From Sinorhizobium glycinis (GTDB lineage Bacteria > Pseudomonadota > Alphaproteobacteria > Rhizobiales > Rhizobiaceae), in the NCBI RefSeq assembly GCF_001651865.1, contig NZ_LPUX01000061.1:62001-126000 (forward strand): 64,000 nucleotides of DNA, read 5' to 3'. Positions within the stretch are counted from its first letter, which is position 1. Each line of letters starts with the position of its first letter. The notes beneath the pieces were generated by a model. It was given only the letters and a program-made list of their open reading frames with translations, had not been told where the DNA came from and did no database searches. Made by a program: the position numbers and the translations under genes. Positions 56,341-64,000 of the stretch are shown one piece after another.

Positions 56341-57126
56341 TTACTGGTTGACCGCGAAGGTCACGTTGACGGTGACGCTATAGGCCTGCTCGCCGGTTGC
56401 GATCGGCACCTGATCGGCGGCGAGTTCTTTCGCCATGCTGCGCATCGGGACCGGCGGCTCGGGGCGGGACGGCTGTTCCGAAAGTTCGATCAGCCGACCG
56501 AGCGAGACGCCGGCCGCTTCGGCCAGGACCCTCGCCTTGTTGATTGCGTCGGCCACAGCGGCCTTGCGGGCCTCGGTGATCACCGGCTCCGGCTTGTCGT
56601 TGGTAAATTCGATGCCGCCGCCCTGGTTGACGCCGAGCGTTACGGACTTGTCGAGGATTTCGCCGAGCCTCGCCAGATCACGCACGCGCACGCTGACGCC
56701 GTTGACGACCTGATAGCCGACGAGCTCCGGCGGGCGGGGGCTGCCGTCGCTGTTCTGGGGATAGTTGTATTGCGGCATGATCGAGAAGCCGCTTGTCTGC
56801 AGGTCGCGCTCGGCAATGCCGGACTGCTTGAGCGCCGCAAGCACGTCTGCCATCGCCTTGTTGTTGGCATCGAGCGCTTCACGTGCCGTCTTCGCATCCT
56901 TGACGACGCTCAGTTGCACGATCGCCATGTCGGGTGCAGTCGTCGCCCGGCCTTCGCCGGAAACCTTGATCAGCGCCTGTCGCCCTCTCGCCCCATCAGG
57001 ACGGCCCTTGCCGTCTGCCTTGCCGGCACCGCTATCTTGCGCCGCCGCGGCCGCCGCAAAAGCACCGGCAAAGGCGGTGGCTATCGCCGCGACCTGGGCC
57101 GAGCGGGCTATGCGTGTAGAAATCAT
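56341..57126 (-). CDS. SIMPL domain (DUF541) periplasmic protein
   Basis: A 261-residue protein with a signal peptide (AAIATAFAGAFAAAAAAQ). The SIMPL domain reads LIKVSGEGRATTAPDMAIVQLSVV, then LKQSGIAERDLQTSGFSIMPQY and VGYQVVNGVSVRVRDLARLGEILD, ending in EQAYSVTVNVTFAVNQ. These envelope proteins, of the BP26/OMP28 type in Brucella, form ring-shaped assemblies and are often immunodominant. ATG 57126 follows CGGAGAGAAACATCC. It converges on the terminator at 56.26 kb. Confidence 0.93.
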   Translation of the reverse strand: MISTRIARSAQVAAIATAFAGAFAAAAAAQDSGAGKADGKGRPDGARGRQALIKVSGEGRATTAPDMAIVQLSVVKDAKTAREALDANNKAMADVLAALKQSGIAERDLQTSGFSIMPQYNYPQNSDGSPRPPELVGYQVVNGVSVRVRDLARLGEILDKSVTLGVNQGGGIEFTNDKPEPVITEARKAAVADAINKARVLAEAAGVSLGRLIELSEQPSRPEPPVPMRSMAKELAADQVPIATGEQAYSVTVNVTFAVNQ

Positions 57127-57272
57127 GGATGTTTCTCTCCGGTTGTTATCCGTCAATCCATGCTTATCGATTGTGTAGGCATTGCGGCAATGGCTTGTCG
57201 GCAAAAAGGTTTTCCGCTAGAGCCATTCGAGACGCGAATTGCCATTGGTTCGCGACGGCCGGACGACCGGCA

Positions 57273-57348
57273 GGGCCTGTAGCTCAATGGTTAGAGCCGG
57301 CGGCTCATAACCGCTTGGTTGGGGGTTCGAGTCCCTCCGGGCCCACCA
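57273..57348 (+). tRNA. tRNA with anticodon CAT, probably tRNA-Ile2 (lysidine type)
   Basis: A 76-base cloverleaf with encoded CCA. Acceptor stem GGGCCTG/CGGGCCC, D stem GCTC/GAGC, anticodon stem GGCGG-CTCATAA-CCGCT and T arm GGGGG-TTCGAGT-CCCTC all pair. The acceptor and the CGCTTGGT stretch after the anticodon arm resemble E. coli tRNA-Ile2, whose CAT is modified to lysidine, more than elongator tRNA-Met. The integrase gene begins to be read about 0.4 kb beyond its 3' end. Confidence 0.93.
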
Positions 57349-57757
57349 TTGTCTTTTTTCTATGTTGATTTTCCATCATTTTTTCCTCGTTTTGTCTCAC
57401 CGGTGTTTTCGGCCTGCGAAAGTGAGACACCTCTCTGCTGCCGATAGTCTTCCAAGCGAGCATACGCGTTTCCCGCCAACTTTCGTTTTCGCGCCTGACG
57501 GATGTAGAGTTCGGCCGTTTCCAGTTGGTCCAGCCGAACACGGCGAAATCGTGCAGCGACTCGAAGCTTCATTAACGCAGCGCCTGATTATACCGATCGA
57601 TGTCTCAGCTGGGAAAGAATGGAAGTTGCTTTTCAAGGAGGGCGTCAAAGAGAGCGTCACGGAGTATCTGCGCGACTCCAATAGTGCTCAATCGATCGAC
57701 TTTGGCCTTCAGCGGGGCAAATGGCGGCGCCTCTGTTCGAAGCGCCGCCATTGAGGA
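57349..57757. other. Region between tRNA and integrase: low-GC, no clear gene
   Basis: About 410 bp. Its first part is A/T-rich and pyrimidine-rich (TTTTTTCTATGTTGATTTTCC). Frames on both strands (57362-57754 plus, 57360-57572 minus) show charged, helix-like sequence but no known domain, so one could be an element-borne small protein. If the integrase uses the tRNA as attB, attL should overlap the tRNA 3' end at 57330-57348. Confidence 0.4.
57720..57752 (-). terminator. Strong hairpin at integrase 3' end
   Basis: An 11-bp perfect stem AATGGCGGCGC/GCGCCGCCATT with an 11-base loop begins 5 bases past the integrase stop on the minus strand. It lacks a T run; it may be a weak terminator or a recombination/processing structure. 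Confidence 0.55.
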
Positions 57758-58405
57758 CTACAATTCAACTTGCTCAGAGATGGCGAGCGCGTCATCGACC
57801 TCGATCCCGAGGTACTGTACAGTGCTTTCCAGCTTCTTGTGGCCAAGCAAGAGCTGGACGGCGCGCAGGTTGCCTGTCTTCTTGTAGATGTGCGCCGCCT
57901 TCGTTCTCCTCATCGAGTGCGTGCCGTAGCGCTTGGGGTCAAGTCCGATACTCGACACCCACCGCTCAACGATCCTGCCATATTGCCGCGTCGACAGATG
58001 TGGCTTTGTGTGCACGCGGCTTGGAAACAGGTAATCCCGTTCACCGAGTCTGCGACTTCCGATCCATCCCGCGACAGCCTCCCGCGTTTGATCGGTCAGT
58101 TCGAATTGCACGGGTCGGCCGGTCTTCCTCTGAATGATGATCGCCCGCTCGCGAACCCTCCCGGAAATCGAAACATCAGCAACTGAGATCGCGACGAGAT
58201 CACAAGCGCGCAATTTGCTGTCGATCGGGAGGTTGAACAGCGCCAGATCGCGCACTGCGCTCAACTGCCTGATGGTTGCTTTGCGCCAACCAACGGACCG
58301 GTCGAACGAGTTCCTCGGTCTGATCGCAGTCTCTGCGGTTCTACTTGGTTCACAAGGCAGGGATGCGCAGGAGGCGGAACATTCACTTGACCACAAAATC
58401 CCCAT
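57758..58405 (-). CDS. Compact tyrosine-type site-specific recombinase (integrase)
   Basis: A 215-residue tyrosine recombinase with little beyond the catalytic domain. All expected residues are present: R66 (SKLRACDL), K94 (QRKTGRP), H163 and R166 (GTHSMRRTK), H189 (LLLGHKK) and Y198 (STVQYLGI). RDLALFNLPIDSKLRACDLVAI and HIYKKTGNLRAVQLLLGHKKLESTVQYLG match a known short-integrase family found in mobile elements. The N-terminus looks irregular (MGILWSSECSASCASLPCEPS), so the true start may be internal, or the N-terminal part degraded. It sits next to a tRNA, reading towards it, as island integrases often do. Confidence 0.88.
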   Translation of the reverse strand: MGILWSSECSASCASLPCEPSRTAETAIRPRNSFDRSVGWRKATIRQLSAVRDLALFNLPIDSKLRACDLVAISVADVSISGRVRERAIIIQRKTGRPVQFELTDQTREAVAGWIGSRRLGERDYLFPSRVHTKPHLSTRQYGRIVERWVSSIGLDPKRYGTHSMRRTKAAHIYKKTGNLRAVQLLLGHKKLESTVQYLGIEVDDALAISEQVEL

Positions 58406-58578
58406 GTGAGGGAATCCCGCTGCGATTCAGCTTCAAGCTCACCGACTCTAAGACGTTTCCGCCTTTAAATGCATTCTCGGCGACAGGACAATTCGCACAC
58501 TTCAGCGGTCCGACCTCACTGCTGAAGAAGCCGATAACCTGCGCGTCCCGATGCAGGCGTCGCCGAGCGCGCCCTCAA

Positions 58579-58983
58579 TCAATAGTAGGGCGAGACGCAC
58601 GCCCGTCGCGGACCGTAATAGGGCTGGAACGTGTTGTCGTAAGCCCTGTACGAGCGGTAACGCGCATAGCACCAGCGCGCATGTGCATTGCCGCCATAAT
58701 AAGCCTGGCGGTAATAACGTGGCGCGTAGTGGTGCGGACGGTAATAGCTCGACGCGTAGTAGCCCTGATCGTAGTATCCCGGATCGTAATAGCCTGGACT
58801 GTAGTAGCCCGGATCATAGTAGCTGGGGCCATAATATCTCGGCTGCGCCAGCAATCCGCCGATGACTGCGCCGGTCGCGAGCCCGCCGAGGGCCCAAGCC
58901 CAGTCGTCGTCAATCGCCATGGCCGGCGGAGCGTTCGTCAGCGCCGTCACCAGCGACAGGGTAATCATAGCTAACCGTTTCAT
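58579..58983 (-). CDS. BA14K family exported protein with Tyr-rich repeats
   Basis: A 134-residue protein with a signal peptide (LAMITLSLVTALTNAPPAMA) and a glycine-rich helix (LGGLATGAVIGGLLAQ). Then comes a low-complexity region of YYxPG-type units (SYYDPGYYSPGYYDPGYYDQGYY), followed by the BA14K motif WCYARYRSYRAYDNTFQPYYGPRRAC. ATG 58983 has AGGAAGG about eight bases upstream. It resembles the 35.6 kb protein in plan (helix, Tyr-rich linker, BA14K end) and probably has an envelope or lectin-like role. Confidence 0.85.
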   Translation of the reverse strand: MKRLAMITLSLVTALTNAPPAMAIDDDWAWALGGLATGAVIGGLLAQPRYYGPSYYDPGYYSPGYYDPGYYDQGYYASSYYRPHHYAPRYYRQAYYGGNAHARWCYARYRSYRAYDNTFQPYYGPRRACVSPYY

Positions 58984-59401
58984 TGGCTTCACCTTCCTCT
59001 ACAGCGCCACCGCGTCGTATAGGCGCGCAAGGGTCGCTGCAGCCTTTTAAATGCACTGCGTAATTTTACCCTAAAATCCGTTTGGTTTGAGCAATTATGC
59101 GTTGGCCCGAGGGATTCGCTTCAAAGATGGCCCATTTCGGGGTGTCGCATCTTCCCGGAACGGCCAAAGGCCCGGCGTCGTATAGCTTCACACACTCACC
59201 GTATTGCGTCGAGACCGCGTGAAAGGCGTTTTTATGCACTCTGGCATGCTCTGCCCATCAACCGCGTCCACGAGCAACTTCTCCGGCTGCTGATGCTGGC
59301 TGACCAGAGCCTGTTGCAGTTGTACGTCGGTTTTCACGCCTGGGGCGGACTTTCGCGGCATTATCTGTCGAGGGTCCGCAACGCCGATTATCCCACCTTC
59401 C
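58984..59401. other. Intergenic region with an uncertain open frame
   Basis: About 418 bp. From about 59235 to 59400 a plus-strand frame encodes coding-like sequence (LPINRVHEQLLRLLMLADQSLLQLY) that has no ribosome binding site and runs into the opposite-strand oxidoreductase gene. It may be a fragment of a lost gene. The part nearest 58984 holds the BA14K promoter. Confidence 0.4.
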
Positions 59402-60643
59402 TCAGCGGCTCGCGAGTGGGTGGTGAGCGACGAGTCGCTTCACGAGGCGAGCGGCTTCCTGTGGAATTGCCGGGATGGTGCCGGATTTCCGTGTCGACCC
59501 GAAATCAAGGCCGGCGAAGAACAAGCCTGCTATGGCCCCCACCCCATCCTCGTGTACGGGTTGGCCGGCTGCGTCGAGGGCGCCAGGCAGCCGGACCCAT
59601 GAGAAATCGCCGGTGAAGCCCGTGCACCAGACCACCGATCTGACGCCGCTAGCATTCCAATCGATGGACCGGATCGGACGATCGGGCAGACGCGCTTGAA
59701 CCGTTTCGGCGGGGTCGTTCTCGGCAGGCGGCGCATCAAGACCGGCACGCTCGATATATTCGTCAATCAGCCGTTTTGCATTCGCGGAAACTTCATCGGC
59801 AAACCGGATATTGCCGTCGAGCTCGTCGCCGAAGATAAGGCTGCCATTCTCCACACCGCTGAAGCGGCCGAGCAACACCACCCCCTGCGCGCTCAGCGAT
59901 TGCAGGCTGATCGTGTGGGTCGCGCCAACGAGCGCTCGGGCTGGAAGTTTACCGGAGGGGAGGACGAGTTCCTTGCGTGGGACGTCGAGAAAGCCAGCGA
60001 GCGTCAGCCAATTGAGTATGTTGCCTCCACGGTAGTGCCGGACCCAACGGCCGTTGCGGCTGGTCGCCAGGAAGACCAAGCGCCCGGCTTGAGCCAGATC
60101 CTCGGCGATCTGGCCGCCCGATTGGCCGCTGCCGACCACCAGCACCGCACCATTCTCAAGATCGGCGGCGCTGCGGTAGGCCGAAGAATCGACCTGATGT
60201 ATGGCGATCGGCAAATCCGCTGACTCTGGAGGCCGGACCTGTCGGTTTTGGTCGCCGGTGGCAATCACCACATTGCGCGCCAGAAGCGCGCCACGAGCCG
60301 TGGCGACGCGAAAAAGCCCATCGTCTTTCGTCAGCTCGGTCACCGGGGTTTGGGTGATTACCGGCAGCAAGTGGCGCTCGGCATAGCCTTCGAGATAGGC
60401 CACGAACTCGTGGTGGGTTATGGCGCCCCAGGGATCGGGTCCTTCGTAAGCGTCACCGGGTAAGATGGAGCGGATTGTCGGCGAGTTCAGTCTAAACGAG
60501 TTCCATCGCTGCGTTCGCCAGGTCTCGCCGATCCGGCCTCGATCGAGCACCTGGTGATTGCGGCCCTCCCGTCTTAGAAAATAGCTGACGCCGAGACCTG
60601 CCGGACCGCCGCCAATCACGAGCGCGTCGAGAACCTCGCTCAT
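59402..60643 (-). CDS. NAD(P)-binding / flavin-containing monooxygenase-like protein (CzcO type)
   Basis: A 413-residue FAD/NAD(P) protein. The FAD-binding motif is ALVIGGGPAGLGVSYFLRREG near the N-terminus. The NADPH motif is VLVVGSGQSGGQIAEDLAQAG, and VWCTGFTGDFSWVRLP followed by GLFFAGLDFG resembles the C-terminal part of CzcO-like monooxygenases. The substrate is unknown; putative roles include oxidation of small aldehydes, amines or sulfides. It stands alone in the accessory region beyond the integrase. Confidence 0.88.
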   Translation of the reverse strand: MSEVLDALVIGGGPAGLGVSYFLRREGRNHQVLDRGRIGETWRTQRWNSFRLNSPTIRSILPGDAYEGPDPWGAITHHEFVAYLEGYAERHLLPVITQTPVTELTKDDGLFRVATARGALLARNVVIATGDQNRQVRPPESADLPIAIHQVDSSAYRSAADLENGAVLVVGSGQSGGQIAEDLAQAGRLVFLATSRNGRWVRHYRGGNILNWLTLAGFLDVPRKELVLPSGKLPARALVGATHTISLQSLSAQGVVLLGRFSGVENGSLIFGDELDGNIRFADEVSANAKRLIDEYIERAGLDAPPAENDPAETVQARLPDRPIRSIDWNASGVRSVVWCTGFTGDFSWVRLPGALDAAGQPVHEDGVGAIAGLFFAGLDFGSTRKSGTIPAIPQEAARLVKRLVAHHPLASR

Positions 60644-60707
60644 GCGTCCCCCTGCAAAACTACAGGTTCATAGCATCGCATACTGCAGCTTCTGGCGGAA
60701 GCGGAAG

Positions 60708-61190
60708 CTAGCTTTCGATCGGCCGAGTCGCACGTGTTCTCAAGGTCTCACTCTGGTCTTCACCGGAACTTTGGGCCAGACCTGCCATAGGCGTCCGGCC
60801 CTTTGGAAGACGGCTTTGGGTCGACAGGAGGCTTTGGCGAACCTCCGCGAATGTCCCCGTTCTGTGCTGAAAAAATCGCGGCGAGGGGGTACCGACGCGC
60901 TGGTACAGAGCGTCCAAGCGCCTATTCGCGCCGACGATCGTGCCGGCGTCAGGTGCGAGGAGATTGGCCCGCCGCGCGCACGCAACAAGCGTCGTACGAG
61001 CGATCTCGGCATCAATCTCGCCCGCAAGTGCCGCTTTGCAGGCATCGAGCGCGATGGAGTGAGCGGGATTCCGCTTTGACGGCGGCCACTCATTCAGCCA
61101 GGCGTAGGCCTCTCTGACGCCGTAGATCTCGGCCGGAAATCCGAGACCCACGAAGATTGGTACCGGATGTCGAAAGCGATCGTGCTCCAT
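60708..61190 (-). CDS. DUF982 domain-containing protein with unusual C-terminal extension
   Basis: A 160-residue frame whose first 90 residues fit DUF982 (VPIFVGLGFPAEIYGVREAYAWLNEWPP ... ALDACKAALAGEIDAEIARTTLVACARRANLLAP). The family, common in rhizobia and of unknown function, is usually about 80-105 residues. The last 70 residues here (LYQRVGTPSPRFFQHRTGTFAEVRQSLL...) look unlike it, so a frameshift or a missing stop is possible. ATG 61190 lacks a strong ribosome binding site. It lies 39 bp after the ABC permease gene. Confidence 0.7.
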   Translation of the reverse strand: MEHDRFRHPVPIFVGLGFPAEIYGVREAYAWLNEWPPSKRNPAHSIALDACKAALAGEIDAEIARTTLVACARRANLLAPDAGTIVGANRRLDALYQRVGTPSPRFFQHRTGTFAEVRQSLLSTQSRLPKGRTPMAGLAQSSGEDQSETLRTRATRPIES

Positions 61191-61229
61191 GGTAATCAAC
61201 TTTGCGGGTGATCAAGCGCTTGGCAACCG

Positions 61230-62183
61230 TCATGCCCTGACCTCCTGACGCTGGAAGACGACATAGGCCAGGGTGAACAGCAGGATCATCGCAGCGACCA
61301 GTCCCGCGAGCTGCGGCCATACGACCAGGAGGCTTTGCAGGGTCGGTAGCGGTGCGCCGGCGATCGCGCCTTGGACCTGATCGAAGAACAAGGGGCCCAC
61401 CGACCGCGCCGCGGGGTTCAACAGCATCCCGGTGATTTCGCCGTAAAGCGTCTGAGGCGAGAACCTGCTGACGGCCTGCTGCGTTTCGAACTGCGTGACC
61501 ACAGTCATCGGATCGAGCGGATCAATAGGGGCCAACACGCTTGCAAGCAGAGGCGCGATCATGTCCCAGAACACCGCGAGCACTAGCCAGACCGACAAGG
61601 CGGCCAACGCCGAGGTCGCCGGCGAGCGGATCAAGGTCGAGAATGCGATCGCCAGCGCCAGCCAGACACCGGCGTAGGCGAGCGTCGCGGCCAGATAGGC
61701 GACACCCCGCACGATGTCGGCGGCGGAAGGAGGCAGACCGAGGAACAGGATGCCGAGGCCCGTCATGAGCAGCCACAGCGTCAGCAGCGCGATCGCGATG
61801 ACAAGCAAGCCACCGAGGAACTTTCCGAACAGCACCGCATCGCGGTAGATCGGCTGCGCCAGGAGCCGGCTCATCGTCCTCCGCGCGTATTCGCCATTGA
61901 CCGCGTCGAAAACCAGCGCAATCGCCACCAACGGCAACAGAAAGCCAAGCAGGGCGGCGAAGGATGGAAGCGGTTCTCGTGCCTCAGTCAACAGCTTCAG
62001 GAACAGGAAAGGATCCTCGGCCGTAGTTTCGGTGATGCGCCCGATCGCGCCATAGACGGCGGCAATCGCGGTGAGCAGCACGAGCAGCATGATCAAATGC
62101 ATCCGCGCGCTGGTCATATGATCGGCTGCTTCCTTGAAGGCGATGGTTGCCGTGCCTTTGAACGGTGAGCCTTCACGCCTCAT
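61230..62183 (-). CDS. ABC-2 type transporter permease (NosY-like)
   Basis: A 317-residue membrane protein with about six hydrophobic helices, and the cytosolic [28 protein letters not shown] stretch typical of ABC-2/NosY-type permeases. ATG 62183 has GGGAGG eight bases upstream, inside the end of the ATPase gene (11-bp overlap), so the two are coupled. With the ATPase and NEW3 protein it forms an exporter-like unit; the substrate is unknown. Confidence 0.9.
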   Translation of the reverse strand: MRREGSPFKGTATIAFKEAADHMTSARMHLIMLLVLLTAIAAVYGAIGRITETTAEDPFLFLKLLTEAREPLPSFAALLGFLLPLVAIALVFDAVNGEYARRTMSRLLAQPIYRDAVLFGKFLGGLLVIAIALLTLWLLMTGLGILFLGLPPSAADIVRGVAYLAATLAYAGVWLALAIAFSTLIRSPATSALAALSVWLVLAVFWDMIAPLLASVLAPIDPLDPMTVVTQFETQQAVSRFSPQTLYGEITGMLLNPAARSVGPLFFDQVQGAIAGAPLPTLQSLLVVWPQLAGLVAAMILLFTLAYVVFQRQEVRA

Positions 62184-63111
62184 GGACAACCTCCCGGAAA
62201 TACCGATTATAGGCTTGGTCGAGCCGCGCTCGGCGAAGGTCCAAATTCTTCAGGGAACCACCAGCATCGACGACGAGGCGGGCGAGCTCCGGGCGAACAT
62301 CGCGTTCGGCCTCGACAAGCCAATGGCCCTGGCGACCGGCTACGATCGACTTCACGCCCTTGGCCGACGTGCCTATTTCGGAAAGGTCGATGCCATCGGC
62401 TTCGACATCGATGATGAATGCGCCTCCCCCGATCTTGTCGGCGAGCTCTTCGATGGTGCCGAGGAACCCGATCTTGCCGTTGCTAAACAAAGCGATGCGA
62501 TCACACACCGTCTGCACCACGTTGAGCATGTGCGACGACAAAAGGATCGTCATGCCGTCGCGGCTCAGCGCCTGGATCAGCTCGAGCAATTCTTGGGTTG
62601 ACTGTGGATCGAGGCCCGAGGTCGGTTCGTCCAGGATGGCGACGGAGCACTTGCGCATCAGAAGTTCGGCCACACCGAGCCGCTGACGCATGCCACGGGA
62701 GTAGGTGCCGACATGGCGATCTGCCACCTCCGCCAACCGCGCCTTGTCGAGCGCCGCGGCAATGCTTTCCCTAGCAAGCTCGGCAGATATGCCGGCAAGG
62801 CGAGCGGTATAGGCGAGGTTTTCTCGTCCTGACATGCTGTCGTAGAATCCGACGGCGTCAGGCAGATAGCCGACCTCTCGCTTTACCTCGAGCGGCTGGC
62901 GCAGCGGGTCCTTACCGAGAATGCGCACGCTGCCCTCGGTCGGCTCGGTCAAACCCAGCAGCATCAGGATCGTGGTCGTTTTGCCGGCACCGTTCGGTCC
63001 GAGCAAGCCGACGACTTCTCCGGCACGAACCGACAAATCGATTCCGGCAACAGCCACGGTGGAGCCGTAGCGCTTCATCAGTCCTTTTGCCTCTATGACC
63101 GTCGTGCTCAT
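62173..63111 (-). CDS. ABC transporter ATP-binding protein (NosF/CcmA-like)
   Basis: A 312-residue ABC ATPase. Walker A is [19 protein letters not shown], the signature motif is [16 protein letters not shown] and Walker B is [19 protein letters not shown], followed by the switch His ([16 protein letters not shown]). The C-terminal 80 residues are an accessory domain as in the NosF/drug-efflux subgroup. Its ATG overlaps the stop of the NEW3-domain gene by 4 bp, so all three genes are co-translated. Confidence 0.95.
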   Translation of the reverse strand: MSTTVIEAKGLMKRYGSTVAVAGIDLSVRAGEVVGLLGPNGAGKTTTILMLLGLTEPTEGSVRILGKDPLRQPLEVKREVGYLPDAVGFYDSMSGRENLAYTARLAGISAELARESIAAALDKARLAEVADRHVGTYSRGMRQRLGVAELLMRKCSVAILDEPTSGLDPQSTQELLELIQALSRDGMTILLSSHMLNVVQTVCDRIALFSNGKIGFLGTIEELADKIGGGAFIIDVEADGIDLSEIGTSAKGVKSIVAGRQGHWLVEAERDVRPELARLVVDAGGSLKNLDLRRARLDQAYNRYFREVVHEA

Positions 63112-64000
63112 CGCCGTCCATACCTCATCACCGCCAGGCCGAGGACGAGCACCGCGGTTGCGATGACGCCAAGTCCGGCCATGCCCCAGATCGTCGACGT
63201 GTTGACGGTGACGCGGAACTGAGCCGACTCCGACACGGGCCCGCCGCTCGCGCGCACCGAGACCATGTAGTCGCCCGCTATTGCCTTTTCAGAAGGGGTA
63301 ATCCTGACGTTCACCTGTCTCGTAGCATCGGGCGCGATCAGATCGACGCGCACGGGCTCGAATTCGACTTTCCAGCCCGACGGGGGGCTGGCCGACAGTT
63401 CAATGTCGGTCGCAGGCGCACTGCCATTGTTGGCGAGCGCGAACGGGAAGCTCGCTTCCTTGCCGGCCTCCGCCTGTCCGGAGAGGCGTTCCTGCGGCCC
63501 AGTCAATGTAACGTCGGGCTGGCCGGTTACTTCAATACTGAGCTCAGTCGTAGCGCTCGCTCCACCGCCCGCCACTTCGACCACGACCGGGTAGCGGCCA
63601 GCCGGTGCTGACCTCGGCGGTGTCACTTCCAATGTCACGTTCTCGCTCGCCCCGGCCTCGATCGGCAAGCCGGTAATCTCTTCCGAGCCATAGCCGCGCT
63701 TGAAGCGTGACTGAAATCCATCGGGCACATTGGCGGCGAGACTGAACAGGTTCTCTTCCGCGCCGTCATTGGTGGCTTCTATCTTGAAACTGAATGTGGA
63801 GCTGGCCGTACCTCGCAGCGCCGGCAGCTCGGATTTCAGCTCCAAGCCACCCTCCGCCGCCTCCGATAGTTTCACCACAAGGGGAAGATCGGCGGTCTGG
63901 TTTGCATATCGCGCTTTCACGTTAATCGGAACGCGCTCGCCACTAGCGCCCTCAGGCGGCGTCAGTTCCAGATTGATTTCCTGCGTCGCATCTGGCGCCA
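63108..64000 (-). CDS. NEW3-domain membrane-anchored protein (partial, N-terminus beyond window)
   Basis: About 297 C-terminal residues are visible; the frame is open to the right edge. It is built of repeated immunoglobulin-like (NEW3) modules: [25 protein letters not shown] at the edge, [30 protein letters not shown], and [33 protein letters not shown] single C-terminal membrane helix ([22 protein letters not shown]) ends in MRYGRR. It is probably a large surface- or periplasm-facing partner of the NosFY-like transporter. A GTG near 63918 is internal, not the start. Confidence 0.85.
   Translation of the reverse strand, partial: APDATQEINLELTPPEGASGERVPINVKARYANQTADLPLVVKLSEAAEGGLELKSELPALRGTASSTFSFKIEATNDGAEENLFSLAANVPDGFQSRFKRGYGSEEITGLPIEAGASENVTLEVTPPRSAPAGRYPVVVEVAGGGASATTELSIEVTGQPDVTLTGPQERLSGQAEAGKEASFPFALANNGSAPATDIELSASPPSGWKVEFEPVRVDLIAPDATRQVNVRITPSEKAIAGDYMVSVRASGGPVSESAQFRVTVNTSTIWGMAGLGVIATAVLVLGLAVMRYGRR

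Noticed and set aside
57273..57348. Initiator tRNA-fMet
   Set aside because: The acceptor stem starts with a G-C pair and the anticodon stem lacks the three G-C pairs of initiators; the sequence fits Ile2 or elongator Met.
57362..57754. Plus-strand 130-codon protein gene between tRNA and integrase
   Set aside because: It starts right after the tRNA with no ribosome binding site, has no recognised domain, and its end overlaps the integrase-side hairpin; kept only as an uncertain region.
59293..59616. Separate plus-strand gene overlapping the 3' end of the monooxygenase-like gene
   Set aside because: It lacks a ribosome binding site and its second half is a shadow of a well-supported minus-strand gene; the first half may be a relic and is noted as such.

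Overview
The window is a 64 kb piece of an alphaproteobacterial chromosome, most likely Sinorhizobium/Ensifer or a close Rhizobiaceae relative. The signs are high-GC coding sequence with rare ATGA overlaps, BA14K/DUF982/DUF1059/DUF1236-type proteins that are common in rhizobia, a ClpS2-type adaptor, mosaic palindromic intergenic repeats of the RIME kind, and the local blocks rplY-pth-ychF, dnaG...rpoD and kbl-tdh. Nothing here is plasmid-like or phage-structural. Identification is from sequence recognition only.

Layout. 1-4.6 kb: a MoxR ATPase and DUF58 protein (minus, running off the left edge) diverge from a translationally coupled DUF1285-NUDIX-CCA-adding set. 4.9-7.6 kb: apt, a coupled pair of MaoC hydratases, and a DUF2157-like membrane protein with a TTG start. 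7.7-14.2 kb: the rplY-pth-ychF block, interrupted by clpS and by a two-gene unit pairing a membrane GGDEF-EAL protein with a lone periplasmic solute-binding protein. 14.4-19 kb: a BenE transporter, a GAF-HTH_8 regulator without an AAA+ domain, an aldehyde dehydrogenase and its DUF779 partner. 19-26 kb: a NYN/OST-HTH protein, prs, a repeat-bearing lipoprotein, and lgt-midA-pgeF-M24. 26-36 kb: ubiK, YbjN, proC, a LysR regulator, csaA with a phosphatase, a two-component system, a MarR regulator and envelope proteins. 36-43 kb: cold-shock protein, PQQ-type sugar dehydrogenase, a pair of small membrane proteins, aatA, carA and YqeY. 43-52.4 kb: dnaG, recQ, kbl-tdh, rpoD. 52.7-57.1 kb: small housekeeping and envelope genes. 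57.3-64 kb: a CAT-anticodon tRNA followed by a compact tyrosine integrase, then accessory genes: a BA14K protein, a flavin monooxygenase-like protein, DUF982 and a NEW3-ABC transporter operon that runs off the right edge.

How the genes work together. Several tight pairs suggest shared function: solute-binding protein with GGDEF-EAL (ligand-controlled c-di-GMP turnover), aldehyde dehydrogenase with DUF779 and a GAF regulator (aldehyde or alcohol oxidation), kbl with tdh (threonine to glycine plus acetyl-CoA), the two MaoC proteins (probable heteromeric hydratase), and NEW3 protein with ATPase and permease (NosFY-like ABC exporter). At least five intergenic regions carry palindromic mosaic repeats, one with a telomere-like hexamer expansion. 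The strongest candidate for an undescribed system is the solute-binding protein/GGDEF-EAL operon at 10.2-13.4 kb. The strongest candidate for a mobile or variable locus begins at the tRNA near 57.3 kb.
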